This document shows, piece after piece, positions 11,433 through 23,900 of a DNA stretch of 64,000 bases. The notes under the pieces are model-generated. The model had not been told where the DNA came from. It saw nothing but the letters and a program-made list of their open reading frames with translations, and did not search any database. The DNA comes from Paracentrotus lividus. Taxonomy: Eukaryota; Echinodermata; Echinoidea; Camarodonta; Echinidae. Position 1 is the stretch's first letter; the number at the start of each line of letters is the position of its first letter. Both the position numbers and the translations under genes were made by a program. The DNA is taken from the NCBI GenBank assembly GCA_940671915.1, contig CALNVZ010003434.1:5221778-5285777 (forward strand). Direction: 5' to 3'.

Positions 11433-12018
11433 ACATCTGTAGTCTACTCCTGTTATAATGGGGACAGACACAAGATTTTGTTCTCCAAACCAAACTTGTG
11501 CAAACGTAATGTACAATTACTATTAACAATGCAATTCTCCCATCTTAATTTCAATCCTGTATTCAGTATAAGAAGATTTCATTATAACAAGATAATTGGC
11601 TTAATCCCAAACACCTCATTGTAATTTCCTGCTGCTTGCAAAAAACTGCCCGAGATATGAACTGTAAACTTACTGTTTCGTCAAAAAATATCCATCATGA
11701 GGTAAATTTATATCAAAGAGATGTTGGAAGAAGGATTAATTTTCGATTTACTGGTATGATTCTAACCATTTAGGGCCTTCTTCAGGTATATTCGAACAGT
11801 TTTATACAACAAAACCGGTACTTCGCTACAAATTACGTCGACGCCATGTTTCTTCAGACGGTGTTAGGCTATCGATCCGTGGGTGTTGGGATATCGATAT
11901 CGACTCTCATCTAGATCTCAGCTCGGTGTTTGAGCTCGATTTTAGCTGAATTTCACTCTGCTAACACTAACACCAACACCGAACGTGAAATCACTCATTG
12001 TAATGGGAGTGGACTGTA
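11433..12018. mobile_element. Pogo-like MITE interrupted by a nested insertion
   Basis: The left part starts GTCTACTCCTGTTATAATG and the right part ends AATGGGAGTGGACTG followed by TA. These are the termini of the intact family member at 14510-14745. The element is split by about 370 bases flanked by CTCATTGTAAT at 11615-11625 and 11994-12004, which looks like the target duplication of the second insertion. Confidence 0.6.
11626..11993. mobile_element. Nested insertion of unknown type with an 11-bp flanking repeat
   Basis: The inserted block starts TTCCTGCTGCTTGC and ends GAACGTGAAATCA. It is flanked by identical CTCATTGTAAT copies; part of that repeat could belong to the insert, so the duplication is 8-11 bases. 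It is richer in CpG (GTCGACGCC, ATCGATCC) than its surroundings. I see no clear terminal inverted repeat and no open frame. Confidence 0.5.
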
Positions 12019-14509
12019 ATAAAGCAAGTACAAGGAATGCAGGTTGAGTCAACCTGCTGTCGTATTAACCTGTATACAGAAAATCTGTCTAAGAAAGATT
12101 TCTTACCCACAACTTTTGCAAGCATAAAGAAGCTTTTTAATACATGATTTCTAAATGCATACATGGCAAGTACATACATACAAATAACATGATGAATTGA
12201 TTATGCCAGACATGTACATATAGGTCTGCAATAAAAACAATAAATGCCATTACATGATCAAAATGTGTACAAGAGTTGACATCAGTTTGAAAAAAAAGGA
12301 CTTACTCCCTAACAAGTAGATACAATGGTTATTCAACATGAAGGGAAATACAAATGGTTAATTCTTGCATAATGGATTGCTCTTTGCTCTCGTAAAATGA
12401 CCTCGTCTGTAGAACACGGGTGTTACACACAAGTTTAAATTATAATAAAGTACCACAGTACTTTAGATGTCTCCTAATGTCTATTGATAATTTATGGCAT
12501 CTTCCTTTCTGATAACATGTGTAGACAAATATATTTCAGGGGGAAAATAAAATAAAAATCACATGATACCAACTTACATTTTCACAAGGCTACAATAAGA
12601 AAGGATTTAAGTATTGGTGAAAACTAATTCTTGCATATACATAACCAAAATATAGCGTGCAAAAAAATGTTGACGGTAATGTGATATGTGATGGCATGAA
12701 AGCATTGATTTCTAAGGCACCATTATATTATTATTATTATTATTCACAAATGACATTTTGCGGCTGTTATTTGGTCAACCTGGATCGTTTCGTTGTACAT
12801 GAATACAAAACAATGTGTGCTAAAAATTTCTACTAGCCAACAACGTTGGGTCACATGACAATTAGCTTTGTACACATCAATTTATTCCTTAACAAAATAA
12901 AAGATTTAAATCCTCCTTAACTTTCTAAAACCTTGGTACCCTGCTCATTTACATGTAAATATTATTTTTTTTTAAATTTTAAACCTGGATTACAGGTAGT
13001 GTACATGTACATTTACTTCTTATGTAATGAGTAAACCCATTATAGAACATTTAACAGTCAAATATTAAAGAAAGCAACTTTAGACATTATGGTAAAATTC
13101 AACTGCACAATCTAACATCTCTTGAAAACAGAAAAAAGGCAAGTGTTAACAAACTTGCAGTATTTTTGTTCAATAATTTAAAAACCCATTTATACAATTC
13201 AAAGCATTTCTTTCCTTTTGTAAAAACCACTTTCAAATTCTTAACTTCACATAAATAAAAATAATGCACTTCATACCCCAATATAAAAAAAAAACTTTAA
13301 AAAATAAATGTACGTATTAATGGTAAAGTACTGACATATAACCATATCTAAAATATTTGTATATTTTTAGAAAACTTACAAATCAGAATTCATAGTAATG
13401 AAAACAGCATATTCCAAAGCAAAATCCAAAGCTCAAAAAAAAAATATCTTAAATCAAAACTTGTGTAAATGTGATAAATTTACATCACTGATTCGGAAAG
13501 TATTAGTGACCATAATTATATGTCCCACTTTATTTATAAAAAAAGAAAAGAAAATAAGCTAGAAGTATCAAAAACTTTGTGAATCCTTTAATCTTAGATG
13601 TATACATTTTGTTTCAAATGTACTTAATTTAAGAAATTGTTCGCATTATACTGGGAAAAATGCCTTCATTTTATCATGGACCCAAATGTATAGTGGAAAC
13701 TCCATAAAAAGATATCTGATACTTCAAAATACCTGTCATAAACAAGCAATTTCTAAAATGAAATCAATTTGTGATGTCTTGTATTGTTTGACTGCTGATA
13801 AGATACCTCATTAGAACCATGAAATGTTCCAATCCAAAGGACATTGTAACATGAGTTTCTTCTCTACATAGCTTGTTATGTATGCAAATTACATAATTCT
13901 ACAATTATTATAACATTTGAATGAATACAATATGCAGTCTATTAGTACAATGAATAAAATAAAATAAATATGATTAAAAGCAATCAAACTTAAGCTTGAT
14001 TATCAAAAAGTTTGAAAATTATGACTAAATATCATAAGCACACCATAACATATTTTGTTGCACAATACTAAGTTCGAAGTACAATTGACACAATTATTTG
14101 TAAAAGAAAGAATACATGTGTTACATTCGTCAAATATACCATGGTTAATATATCAATTATACAATAAAGATTAAATATGATTAATTAGTTTTTGCCCTTG
14201 CAGTGTTAGATATATTGCAAGGTGTATAAAGGCATGGTTACAATAAAATATACTAACAATAAAAACAATGCCATTCCAGAGCATAATACAAAATTATGGA
14301 CAAGGAAGGCAGAAAAAAACAACAAATAATAACAGTGATATTATGATAGTACATTATCAAAGGTACATGTATGCAAATGAAATATTTTACATTATTACCA
14401 TGTTTTGCACAGAGCATATCAAGGCTAATTAGTACTAGATTAGTAGCACCTACATTTACATATAAATACATTAAAAAACTGTAAACAAAGATTCTTTACT
14501 TTGTTTCTA

Positions 14510-14745
14510 CAGTCTACTCCCATTATAATGAGCAGAGATACATTTTTGTTGTTGTAAATAACGAGGCATTTCTCCCGATCCCTATGTCAAACATGTGCAT
14601 ATATATACATGTAGATGTCGAGGTGCCCTTGTGCTCAGTATAACAAGGTTTTGTTATAACATGGATACTAGTAGTATGATATCCATGGTTATAACAAAGT
14701 ATTTGGCTTATAATCCTAAACATCTCTTATAATGGGAGTGGACTG
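14510..14745. mobile_element. Pogo/Tigger-like MITE, TIR CAGTCTACTCCCATTATAAT
   Basis: The left CAGTCTACTCCCATTATAAT and right ATAATGGGAGTGGACTG ends are inverted repeats flanked by TA (14508-14509 and 14746-14747), as expected for the Tc1/mariner/pogo superfamily. Single-ended relatives are at about 7184-7205 and 17078-17100. It is non-coding. Confidence 0.75.
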
Positions 14746-14761
14746 TAGTACATGTGGGGAA

Positions 14762-14774
14762 CCCCCCCCCCCCA

Positions 14775-14811
<37 letters not shown>
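14762..14811 (+). repeat. C-run followed by a long poly(A) run
   Basis: About ten C bases (14762-14773) followed by CA and an uninterrupted A run of roughly 34 bases. It lies between two MITEs and could be a retrotransposed tail or slippage. Length is unreliable in such runs. Confidence 0.8.
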
Positions 14812-14812
<1 letters not shown>

Positions 14813-14823
14813 CATTTACTTTT

Positions 14824-15421
14824 AAAGGAGGACCTCCAGGCTAGAATTAAAAAGTTTTGCAAAGTAAAGTAATATTTAACAAGCACAACACAGAAAATTT
14901 CATCAAAATCGGATGAAATATAACAAAGTTATGCATTTTTTAAGGTATTGAATTTTTTTCGTAAAACAAGACTAGTCAATGTCTCATGAATATTCAAATG
15001 AGCAAACAGATGATGTCACAGTCCCCCTACTTCTTGTGTATTTGATTATGAAATCCTATTTATCTCATTTCTTCATATATTGTGTATACAGAAAATCTAT
15101 CCCTCATACTAAAATAGGTAAAAGCACTTGTGACCTTGAACATTCCACAAGGATTAATCGCTGTTTTTATGTCCTTGGGGCAGAAAATCTTGATAATTGG
15201 TATTTTATACAATAAAATACAAAGACAGTAGGGGGACTGGGACACCATCAGTTTGCCAATTTGAATATGGCAAGAACAGTTTCCTAAAAAAAAATTAAAA
15301 CCTAAAAAAATTCATAACTTTGCTATTTCTTATCCGATTTTGATGAAATTTTTAGTGTTTTGCTTTTTAGATTTTACTTTCTTTTTGTAATAGTGCAAAC
15401 TCCAGCCCGGAGGAGTTCTTT
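14824..15421. mobile_element. Long hairpin MITE, copy 1
   Basis: Outer arms of ~120 bases are imperfect inverted repeats: AAGGAGGACCTCCAGGCT and ATTTCATCAAAATCGG on the left, CCGATTTTGATGAAAT and AGCCCGGAGGAGTTCTT on the right. Inner arms also pair (GATGTCACAGTCCCCCTA against TAGGGGGACTGGGACACC), so almost the whole ~600 bases can fold into one hairpin. The second copy is at 33924-34549. Confidence 0.8.
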
Positions 15422-16475
15422 ACATGTAACTGCAGAAATTCTGCAAACATAACCCTATCATATCAGTAAAAGATAGCCTAATGAGAAAACCCTGAATAAA
15501 TAATACCCTTTATTTCATTGCAAGAGGGCCCCTATCCTAAAAGAAGAGCTTTTTATCGGACTAAGGTAAATCTGCAAAATTCCTCATAAATTCATTTTAT
15601 GATCATAGCATGTCTCTGTGTCGTAAAATATTTAGGCAATACTCTTGCATATTTCATTTACTTATTTTATCTTTTTAAATATTCTTTTATTTACCAAAAG
15701 TGCTAAATTTTATGCAAAGAATTGTATGCATAGTTTGAAATATATTACAGATTTTGTTAGGACTTCAGATGATTTTAGGAGAACCAGTTTAAAACAAGCA
15801 CATTTGTCCATGTTAGACTGTTTTGCAAACAAATGAAAGAAACTGTTGAGAACCAAGGTGTGTTACTGTGAAAGCCAAAAGTAATAACTCATGAACATGT
15901 TTTCACATGTATACAATTTCGTAGACCTCTAGTTGTGCTAGTCAGGTTTTGGGATCTTGCTAGATTGGTTGTACCAAACAGTGATCATATCCTACATTGG
16001 AAAAATTGCATAGAAGGTCTATCTATCCACCACAAAATATAATCGGTCTATATTTTCATAAAAATTGTGATAAAATCCAGACTTTAACCACCACAATGCA
16101 GACACTGCCTTGTTTTGTGAATAATATTGTTATCTGCAAACTCGCTTCGTCAGCACTCCTGGATATTAAATACATTAAATTAATTTAAATTAAATTAGAC
16201 AGTCGTTAATAAATTAGCAATTGAAATTTCAGTACCTGGCAGAAGAATGCATATTGTGATAAAATGATAAAAGATTGAAATATCTTTCTCAAACTGATCT
16301 GTAATGGCATTACACCAAGGACCATGAGTCATAAATTCCTTGATCATTTTATCACAACAAAAATTTGCCACAAATTTCTATTTGTGCCCTTCTGCCGGTG
16401 ACAAAGCGAATTTACAACTGCATGTAACTATTACATTTACATGTACGTTTCCATTGAATCTCCGATATACTCCTA

Positions 16476-19400
16476 TCAGATCATAGTGGCAAAGTTCTCT
16501 GTGAGCATCTGACTATCTGTTGCATTCTGGGATACCACTACCCCTCTGTTCCGTCTCATCCTGACGAGACGGCTTGGTTCTGGGTCGTTCTCTTTGGAGT
16601 CCATTCCGTCTACGGATTTATCTTTGCTTGCTGCTCGCATCTGAATGGGGATCTCTGTGAGCTTACCAGAACTGAAAGAAAAAAAGAGAAGGAAAAAAAA
16701 AATAATATAAATAAATAAAAAATAGAGAGAGAAAAAAAAGAAGAATACAGTCATGTAAGTGGACCTTCTATATTAAAGCTGTATTATGTATAATCACCAA
16801 CTTTTCAGTCTAGATTATACAGGACACGTGCTATTCACCTCTCCTTACTCAAATTTCTCCCAAGTCAAACAGATTTCTATAGTCCCAAGAGATTCGACAT
16901 AGGCTGTATATGATAGATTCTAAGACAGAAGTGAAATAGCATCCCAATATTGGGTATATGGGTCATTTTATCAGGTTGGGACAATACTAAAAGAAGGGAT
17001 ACTTGTGATGATACAGCACCATGTCAAACAGATCTTTGTGTCCCAACTTGTTGAAATGGTCCATATGTTTATTATTACAGTCAGCTCCTGTTATGATGAG
17101 GTGCTCAGGACCAAGTCAATAATACTTCAGAGATGTAAGTCTGCACATAAATGTGAAATTGGGAATGGGAGAACTGCCTTATCTTCAGGAAGAGATCAAT
17201 CTATACTTGCCATTCTCCCCAGTGCAGGTGATGGGAGGTGCATTACATTGACTCTTTTAGAAGGGATTGTTTAACAACCAGTACCGGCCACACAGAAACT
17301 TTGTTAGCACTAACAGAGCACTAACAGTAGGCCTAGTTACATCATTCTGATGGTAGTGCCAAAGGTTGATCCCAGCAGTAAATAATGTGTTGGTGTGACA
17401 TTATGCAACATGCAACATTACCGCTTGCAGCAGGCCAACTGTTAGCACTAGAACAATGTTTCTGTGTGGCCCGTACAAATGTTTAACAACCATGTCAAAA
17501 TAAAAATATATAATATCAAATTATTATACCTGTCTTGCTTTGTAATTGTCTCAGACAGTCCTTTACTCATGACCTTGAGAGCATCAACCCCTGAGGTCAC
17601 TGACCTTTGACCTGTTTGTAAGGTCATAGCATTGAGGTCACGCAGGATCTGTCCTGGACTGGCAGTAAGCTGGATCCTGGAGAAATAAACAGATGAATAA
17701 TAGTTCAAATCATAACCAAAATCAAATTAGCATACATGAATTTACTTGAAAGGAAACATCCCAGATGAAACAGAAATTCCATAACACCCAGTTAATTATT
17801 TTCAGAGAGGGTTCATTCAAATCAACAGCAGTTTGACTATTGCCAAGTCAAGCATTAGTGAAGTTAATCACAAGCCTATCCTGCCCTCATTGCTTCATGA
17901 TTCATCAATCAAAACATCTCCATCATTCAAAGTCTCTGATTGTCTAATTTACCACATGGGCTAATCCATTTAATCTACTTACGATTTGGTATAATTGTCC
18001 CTTGATCTAAATTGCAAATTTTGTATTTGGTCTATTACCTTTGACTATTAAACCAAGTAGACATTAAATACAAAATGGGAAATAGACAAATGATAAATAG
18101 GCGAAGTGGCACTGAGAATAAAAAATAATAAATTAGACAAATTGCTTGCAGACGATGTACATGTGCCTACCTCTTTGGTGTTGTTCTCCTAGTTCCAGTC
18201 CGGGTCCTAGTCCTGCCATCTCTACATGGAGTTGGGGTCTGGCTGGCAATACGAGCAGACCTCCTCAGAGGGGTGAGAGGGGTAGCGGGTGTGGTCCCAG
18301 CTCGTCGGTAGGTGCGGCTGTTACCGGGTGTGGCATAGGGGTTAGGGGTGAGGGGGGAGTTGAGCATAAGAGCACGAGCACTGGGTGAGTTAGGGCTAGA
18401 GAGGGAGATACTCCAAAGCTGCTGGGGTCTCAGTTTGGGTTGTGGCACTGCAGTATGTTTCTTCTGTAAATATCAAGAGAAAATATGAATAAATCATAAC
18501 TGGCAAATGCTAATTTATATTCTACGGCATTTAGGGCATGTGATCTGGTAGGAATAGCCCCAATATGTTCACCAACGTCCCCCCAAAAAAATTTCTGCAG
18601 GGCTCACAGGCTTGTGTGTAACTTTTTTTTTTCTTCAAGTGACCATTGGCCCACATACGAGTATGCAATCCACATGGTTGAATGAAGCTTTGGGATTATT
18701 TTTGATTGCCTGCTGACAAAGTGTCAGGTGGCCATTGGCCCAGGGCTACTTCTCAATTGAAGATGCTAGTACAAGATGTTCCTATGTTACATCAAATCAG
18801 TTTTGAGAAACAGAGGGTAAAAATGTAACATACGAACATCTAGTACTAGCATCTTCAATTATGTTACATATTCCGAAAGAGTAACTCCTCCCGCATCTTT
18901 TGGTACCATTTTTGTGTGGTATGTCTTTACGCTTAAATGAACACGACACATTGTTACATAAATGTAACAGAGGGCCAAAATGTAACATACGAACATCTAG
19001 TACTAGCATCTTCATTTTGAACCCTGCATAGATAATTTAAAAAAAAAAATGAGCCCAGGCAAAGACTTCTGTCCAGAATTACATTCTGAGAGAACATATC
19101 AAGGCATTTACTTTCAAATTTCTCTTAAATTACTTTTTTGTTCATGTGATTGTGACAGCTCTTGTTGCTGTGAATAGAAAAATGAGAGGTCAACCAAGTG
19201 GGTAGGGTTAGTATAACTTGAGAGATGGCAATTTTCATCTTGCAAAAAAAGGCAATGATGATGCAAAATGAGGCAAAACCCTGTGACCGTAGAGTACCTT
19301 GAATACATGCTTTCTACATCCCCTTTTCTTTGAAGTTTTTCCTCGAATTGGTGACATCTGCGAACGTTTCACATGAAGTAATCAACTAATAATGAAGAAA

Positions 19401-20187
19401 AATACAGGAAAATTGAGTCCATCCACGTATCTTTCTCCGTGCGTGCAGCCGTGCACTGTCTTCGCCACAGAGTTATACGTCTTCGCACAGTAAAATGACG
19501 TCATAGAAAATGGCAGCGATGGCACCAAACACTACACTACTACTACTAACTATGACGAGACAAGGCCAACGGAAAATTCATTTTGGTAAGTCAAAAAGCT
19601 CTTAGATCCTATATAATTCAGTTTTTCAATGGCCGTATCTTGAAATATCATACATGCCGTTGAATTACATTTGAACATTAGATTCATCATATTAAGCAGG
19701 CAGTATAATCACCTGATCGCTCATCATCGCTGACGCTGGTTATTTACTGTAACGACTAACGACAACGTTAGAGTCTAACGTTAATAGATCTAACTTAACT
19801 GTTAGAAAGAAAATCTAAATGGAGCTGGTGGAAGTACAGCCCCGTCGCCTTCGGCAACGGGGGGCCCATCAATCAATGATGTGAAGAGTGTACAATTTTC
19901 TAGCCAAATATTCAGACCAAACTTACCGCTTTTGCCTTGAATGTACCCCATGCTTTCTTCACTGTCTTGAGACGTCGGGTCGCCGTACCTCTGGCTGTCC
20001 TCAAGTGCTGTAAGCCCATATTCACAACTTCTAGCGGCTCTGTAGCAAAATTTTCTCTCCTGTCCGTTGAAAGAAGGTGGTTTGTTTCGGCTTCGTTTTC
20101 TGTGTATTCGTCCGGAATATTCTTCGAAACTCTGAGGTTCATCGAGTGAACTCGAGGGGAAAGCAGACTGCAGCTCTCACTCGACAT
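16476..20187 (-). CDS. KEN-box mitotic-regulator-like protein, complete, tentatively PIMREG/FAM64A-like
   Basis: Five exons on the minus strand: 20187-19927, 19357-19298, 18463-18171, 17676-17530 and 16671-16476 (stop). All have GT-AG boundaries and phases 0,0,2,2 join cleanly into 318 residues. I chose the Met of MSSESCSLLS at 20187; a Met 18 codons upstream at 20241 is possible. The protein is basic. Residues ~60-90 form a possible helix (LQHLRTARGTATRRLKTVKK). The third exon is a Pro/Thr-rich tail with several TP motifs (PATPLTPLRRSARIA), possible CDK sites. Residues 205-254 form another helix (DALKVMSKGLSETI), and KEN lies at residues 280-282, an APC/C degron. The layout (basic helix, LRRS motif, short C-terminal helix) reminds me of PIMREG, but I recognise no defining domain; another cell-cycle protein is possible. 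It is divergent from the PLPP gene. Confidence 0.8.
17281..17474. mobile_element. MITE with TIR GTAC(C/G)GGCCACACAGAAAC
   Basis: The left GTACCGGCCACACAGAAAC and right GTTTCTGTGTGGCCCGTAC ends are inverted repeats. The inside contains GGTTGATCCCAGCAGTAAAT, related to the 3942-4191 family. It lies in the last intron of the KEN-box gene. Confidence 0.8.
18757..19015. repeat. Three copies of a GAAGATGCTAGTAC motif, two inverted
   Basis: GAAGATGCTAGTACAAGATG (about 18759) is followed by inverted copies reading AACATCTAGTACTAGCATCTTC at about 18837-18858 and again at 18993-19014. The inverted copies are preceded by AATGTAACATACG. It is probably a MITE with one arm duplicated, in intron 2 of the KEN-box gene. 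Confidence 0.7.
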
Positions 20188-20945
20188 CGCTTGAGTATTT
20201 TGAATAAAATACGGTTTCAAATGAAGAAAGGAATTGTACAAATGTCGGCGTAATCTTCTCTCTCGGGCGCGGCTAATCCGATTCTTCTTTTGAAATCACC
20301 CGCTTTTCGTATAATTTCGGCGCCAAGCAGAATGGTAACATTTCTTTGTAAGAAATGCGGGTGCATGACTACATGTAGTTCGCACGATCTGGAACAATAA
20401 TAGTATCGCAGTCTTGACAACTCCATGTGGCCAGAGGGATATTTACCTAAGAACAATAAGTTTAGATCATCAAATTAAAGAACATGAATATTTTTCAAAG
20501 ACTGATATTATTGAATGTAAGGTTTATTAATTTAGTAAAGTATTGAATTCATAAAATCAAATGCTTGAGCATTTAAAAATATATTAAATATCAAATGACC
20601 ACCATCTTCCCCCTATATGGAATATTCCATTTTGTGACAGAACGTGTGTGATCACCTGACACATATGCATGCAGTGCAACTTTATTTACATTATACGCAT
20701 GCATATTGACCACCGGTACACAAAAACTAGTATTAGTTTAGACTTCCACACTATACGGTATATCTCGGCACGTCAGGAATCATTATCCTGTAACGGTAAC
20801 TAGAAAGCTCGTCACGCCGAGCCAGCCCGGTGAGCGTTTATCGAGAGGCTGATAAATTAGACTCCTACTTTTGTAAGTGAGTTTCTCACGAGGAATAGCA
20901 TTGATCATTGTTTCCTAGGCCTGGTAGCTCTTCAAGAATACAACA
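20188..20945. promoter_or_regulatory. Divergent promoter interval with possible cell-cycle elements
   Basis: The two coding starts are 758 bases apart and point away from each other. On the minus-strand side, 20315-20327 reads TTTCGGCGCCAAG, close to an E2F site. The minus strand near 20290-20305 reads AGCGGG, four bases, then TTCAAA, resembling the CDE/CHR pair of mitotic genes but with the CHR inverted. The positions are about 100-140 bases before the KEN-box gene start. No TATA box is clear. Transcription starts are unknown. Confidence 0.4.
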
Positions 20946-23900
20946 ATGGTGGAATACAAATCTTACAAAGTCGTCACAGATGTGATGTTTATCATCGCAG
21001 GTCAGTAACTGTCTATTTATTTTTAGTTTCAGTTCGTTGTGATTGTGAATTGTTCTAACATGTCTAAGTAAGACTAAGTTGTTGTATTTTGTTAATTGAG
21101 TCTCAACGACAGTTGAATTGACTTTTGGATTGGTTGTATTTTCTAAAATTACCTACAGAGTCATATCGGCAATTACAGAATCTTTGAAAGTTAAAAAAAG
21201 GTCTATTCATGCACAATTTAATAAAACGAAACAAAACTAAAGTTGTGCTTCCAAGTTCCATAACTGTCATTGTCACACGGAGAAAAGTTCCTCCATAATT
21301 TAGTAATTTATGCATGACGCTCGAATGATCACGAATTAGCATATGAAATACACTACCATTGTGCCTTCCAATGAACAATAGTCACGATAAAATTTAGATT
21401 TGTCATTTATTTTTTTGGTAAGTCCTCATTTCTTTATGCGTTTTGAAATATTGGGCGTACGTCCGACAGTGGATTCGTTGAAGTTCCTTTTTTATATTTC
21501 TCTTCTTTATTCTAAAAAATATTGGAAGAGTGGGTCTACGCCCAACCGTTTTTGAAGTCGCGTCTTGCAGTTTTTCTTGCGAAATGGGTCCAATTTGGTT
21601 ATGATTGACAGCGCGCACGACAAAGCGGTCTTTATCGGAACAGCTGAATCGCGTTGTTCAGTTACGGTCAACGCACTTCAGTCATCGCAACCGTGAGGCG
21701 GAGCTCCTCGCGATAGCTACCAGTAGCTAATCAGAGCGCCCAATAATCAAAATGCATTGTTCTCTATTTCTGTAAAAGCGGAATGGTAGACTTTTTTCCG
21801 TGTGTCAGTGTCATGACCGTAGATCTAACGTTAGATTACATTTGAAAGTTTGTTAACAATTACTCAACAACAACTTCATCATTAAGTACAAGCCTTATCT
21901 GCTTTTATGTTCTATTGACCTGCTTCTTGAGTTCTTCTTCTAGAGATATGGCAATGTCTACATAGATCAACATGTACCGCTGAAAATGAGAAAATTGTTG
22001 TTTCTTTCATTTGTGTCGTCAACTTGTTGAAACTGATTCACTTACTGATTTGTCTGATTTAAGAGAAAATAAAATCCAAATCAATTTTGATTGTTGAAGA
22101 AGATTTCCATGTCGATCACGATCAAATGAAATTGAAATTGAAATTGATAGATAGAAGACTATTTCATTGATTTCATGACATTTCTTCCAAAATTTTCTTT
22201 GAATTCATGATGTTGTACAAGTTTTATTCTTTTTACTTTTTTGTGATTTCTACTGAGTCTGTGTAGACTATGACATAAGTCTTAACAGCTGAAATTCTTA
22301 AGTAACCTCAAATAAACCATTCAAAGCCATTGACATTTGACGCTTTATGATGGGTACATTGTACGAGGCTCAATATTATTGATAATAATTCTGAATGGAT
22401 GATAATCCGAGTTCTGACTCAACCATTGATTTGTCAAAAAAGTGAAAACTACATGTAGATTAGTCCTAAATTCTTTCTTGGTCAAAATACCGGTACCATT
22501 TTCAAAAAGTGGAGGTAATCAGGCTATTTAGCTATTATTTCGAGGATTGCTGAAATCCTGAATTTTATGTTGATATTACTTTATATATTTGGAACTTATC
22601 ATGTGAAGCAGTGCTTAGCTTTGCAATTCACTGCTCATGAATGAAAATAGTTTGAGACAATTTCCCATGAAAGGAGAGAGTTAACAGTCACGCCTATTTC
22701 AGCAAGAAGTTGCTCAGTTGGACTCCAATAAACTCACCCAAGCATCTGTGGTGTTGCTTTGTTTTGTTTGGGCACTTGATCTATTGATTGTGACCATAGA
22801 GAAATCAATAGCTTAACCAACCTTGCCAATGCACATCTAAAGGTGTATATTTCCTTTCCTTTTGTCAACGATGCACTTGTTTGACAAACTGTTTTTTGTT
22901 GAAGCCCTAATTCTTCCTAATCCTGGATAATGAGCTGAAGACTTCTTCCTGCTTTTTCACATCCCTGACTTCAAATTGCTTTCTCTTTGTAGTACCAGGG
23001 TTTAATAAATTTTCTTTTATTTTTTTTCTTTAAGAGGTTAATTGCAATATTTCTTAGTCTATCGTCTCCCTATCTCTCTCTCTCTCTCTAGAGCCATCTT
23101 CTCTCTCCTATCTCTTTTTCCCTGACCCTCATGTTTTGCTTCCTTCTCTTCATCACTTGTTTCAATCACTCAATCTCTCTCTCTCCTTCTTTCTCATTTC
23201 TCTTTCCTCCTCTAACAATTCTTCTCTTCCTTCTTTCTTCTCTTCCTCATTCGCTTCTGCCATTCCTTTCCCCTTGATAGTATTTCATTCTTTGATTGAG
23301 ACTACTTTCTTTTCTATGCAAACAAACATCATCCACTGACCATATGTTTCTTTAATTCATTAGGTGGATTCACACCTACCCGATCAGGAAAAATTCCCGT
23401 AATTTACGAGAACTGTTTCAATCATCAAAATACCCGTAATTTGGGTTTTGTGTTCACACCTGCCTGAACCGTCTTTTTCCAGGGAAAATACCCGAAGTTA
23501 TAAAAAGGGAAGAAAGAGAAAAAACAAAGAAATACATAAGAAAAGAAAGAAAAAAACAAAACAAAATACATACGGAAAGAGAAGACAGAAGGAAAAACAA
23601 AGTAATACATAAGAAAAGATAAGAAAGAAGAAAAATCAAAGAAATACATAAGGAAAGAGAAGAAAGAAGGAAAAACAAAGAAATACATAAGGAAACAGAA
23701 GAAAGAAGGAAAAACAAAGAAATACATAAGGAAACAAAAGAAAGAAGGAAAAACAAAGAAATACATAAGGAAACAGAAGAAAAAAGGAAAAACAAAGAAA
23801 TACATAAGGAAACAGAAGAAAGAAGGAAAAACAAAGAAATACATAAGGAAGACAGAAGAAAGAAGGAAAAATAAAGAAATACATAAGAAAAGGAAAGTGG

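Larger units (their letters stand above)
6968..16475. other. Intergenic interval between convergent genes
   Basis: No gene was recognised between the APPBP2 stop and the stop of the minus-strand KEN-box gene. The interval includes both 3' UTRs, whose ends I cannot place; several AATAAA words exist on both strands. The sequence is AT-rich, especially 12000-14500. It holds decayed copies of the APPBP2 last exon near 7280 and 7530 and several palindromic transposons, annotated separately. The open frame at 7862-8287 overlaps a MITE and has no recognisable protein. Confidence 0.6.
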
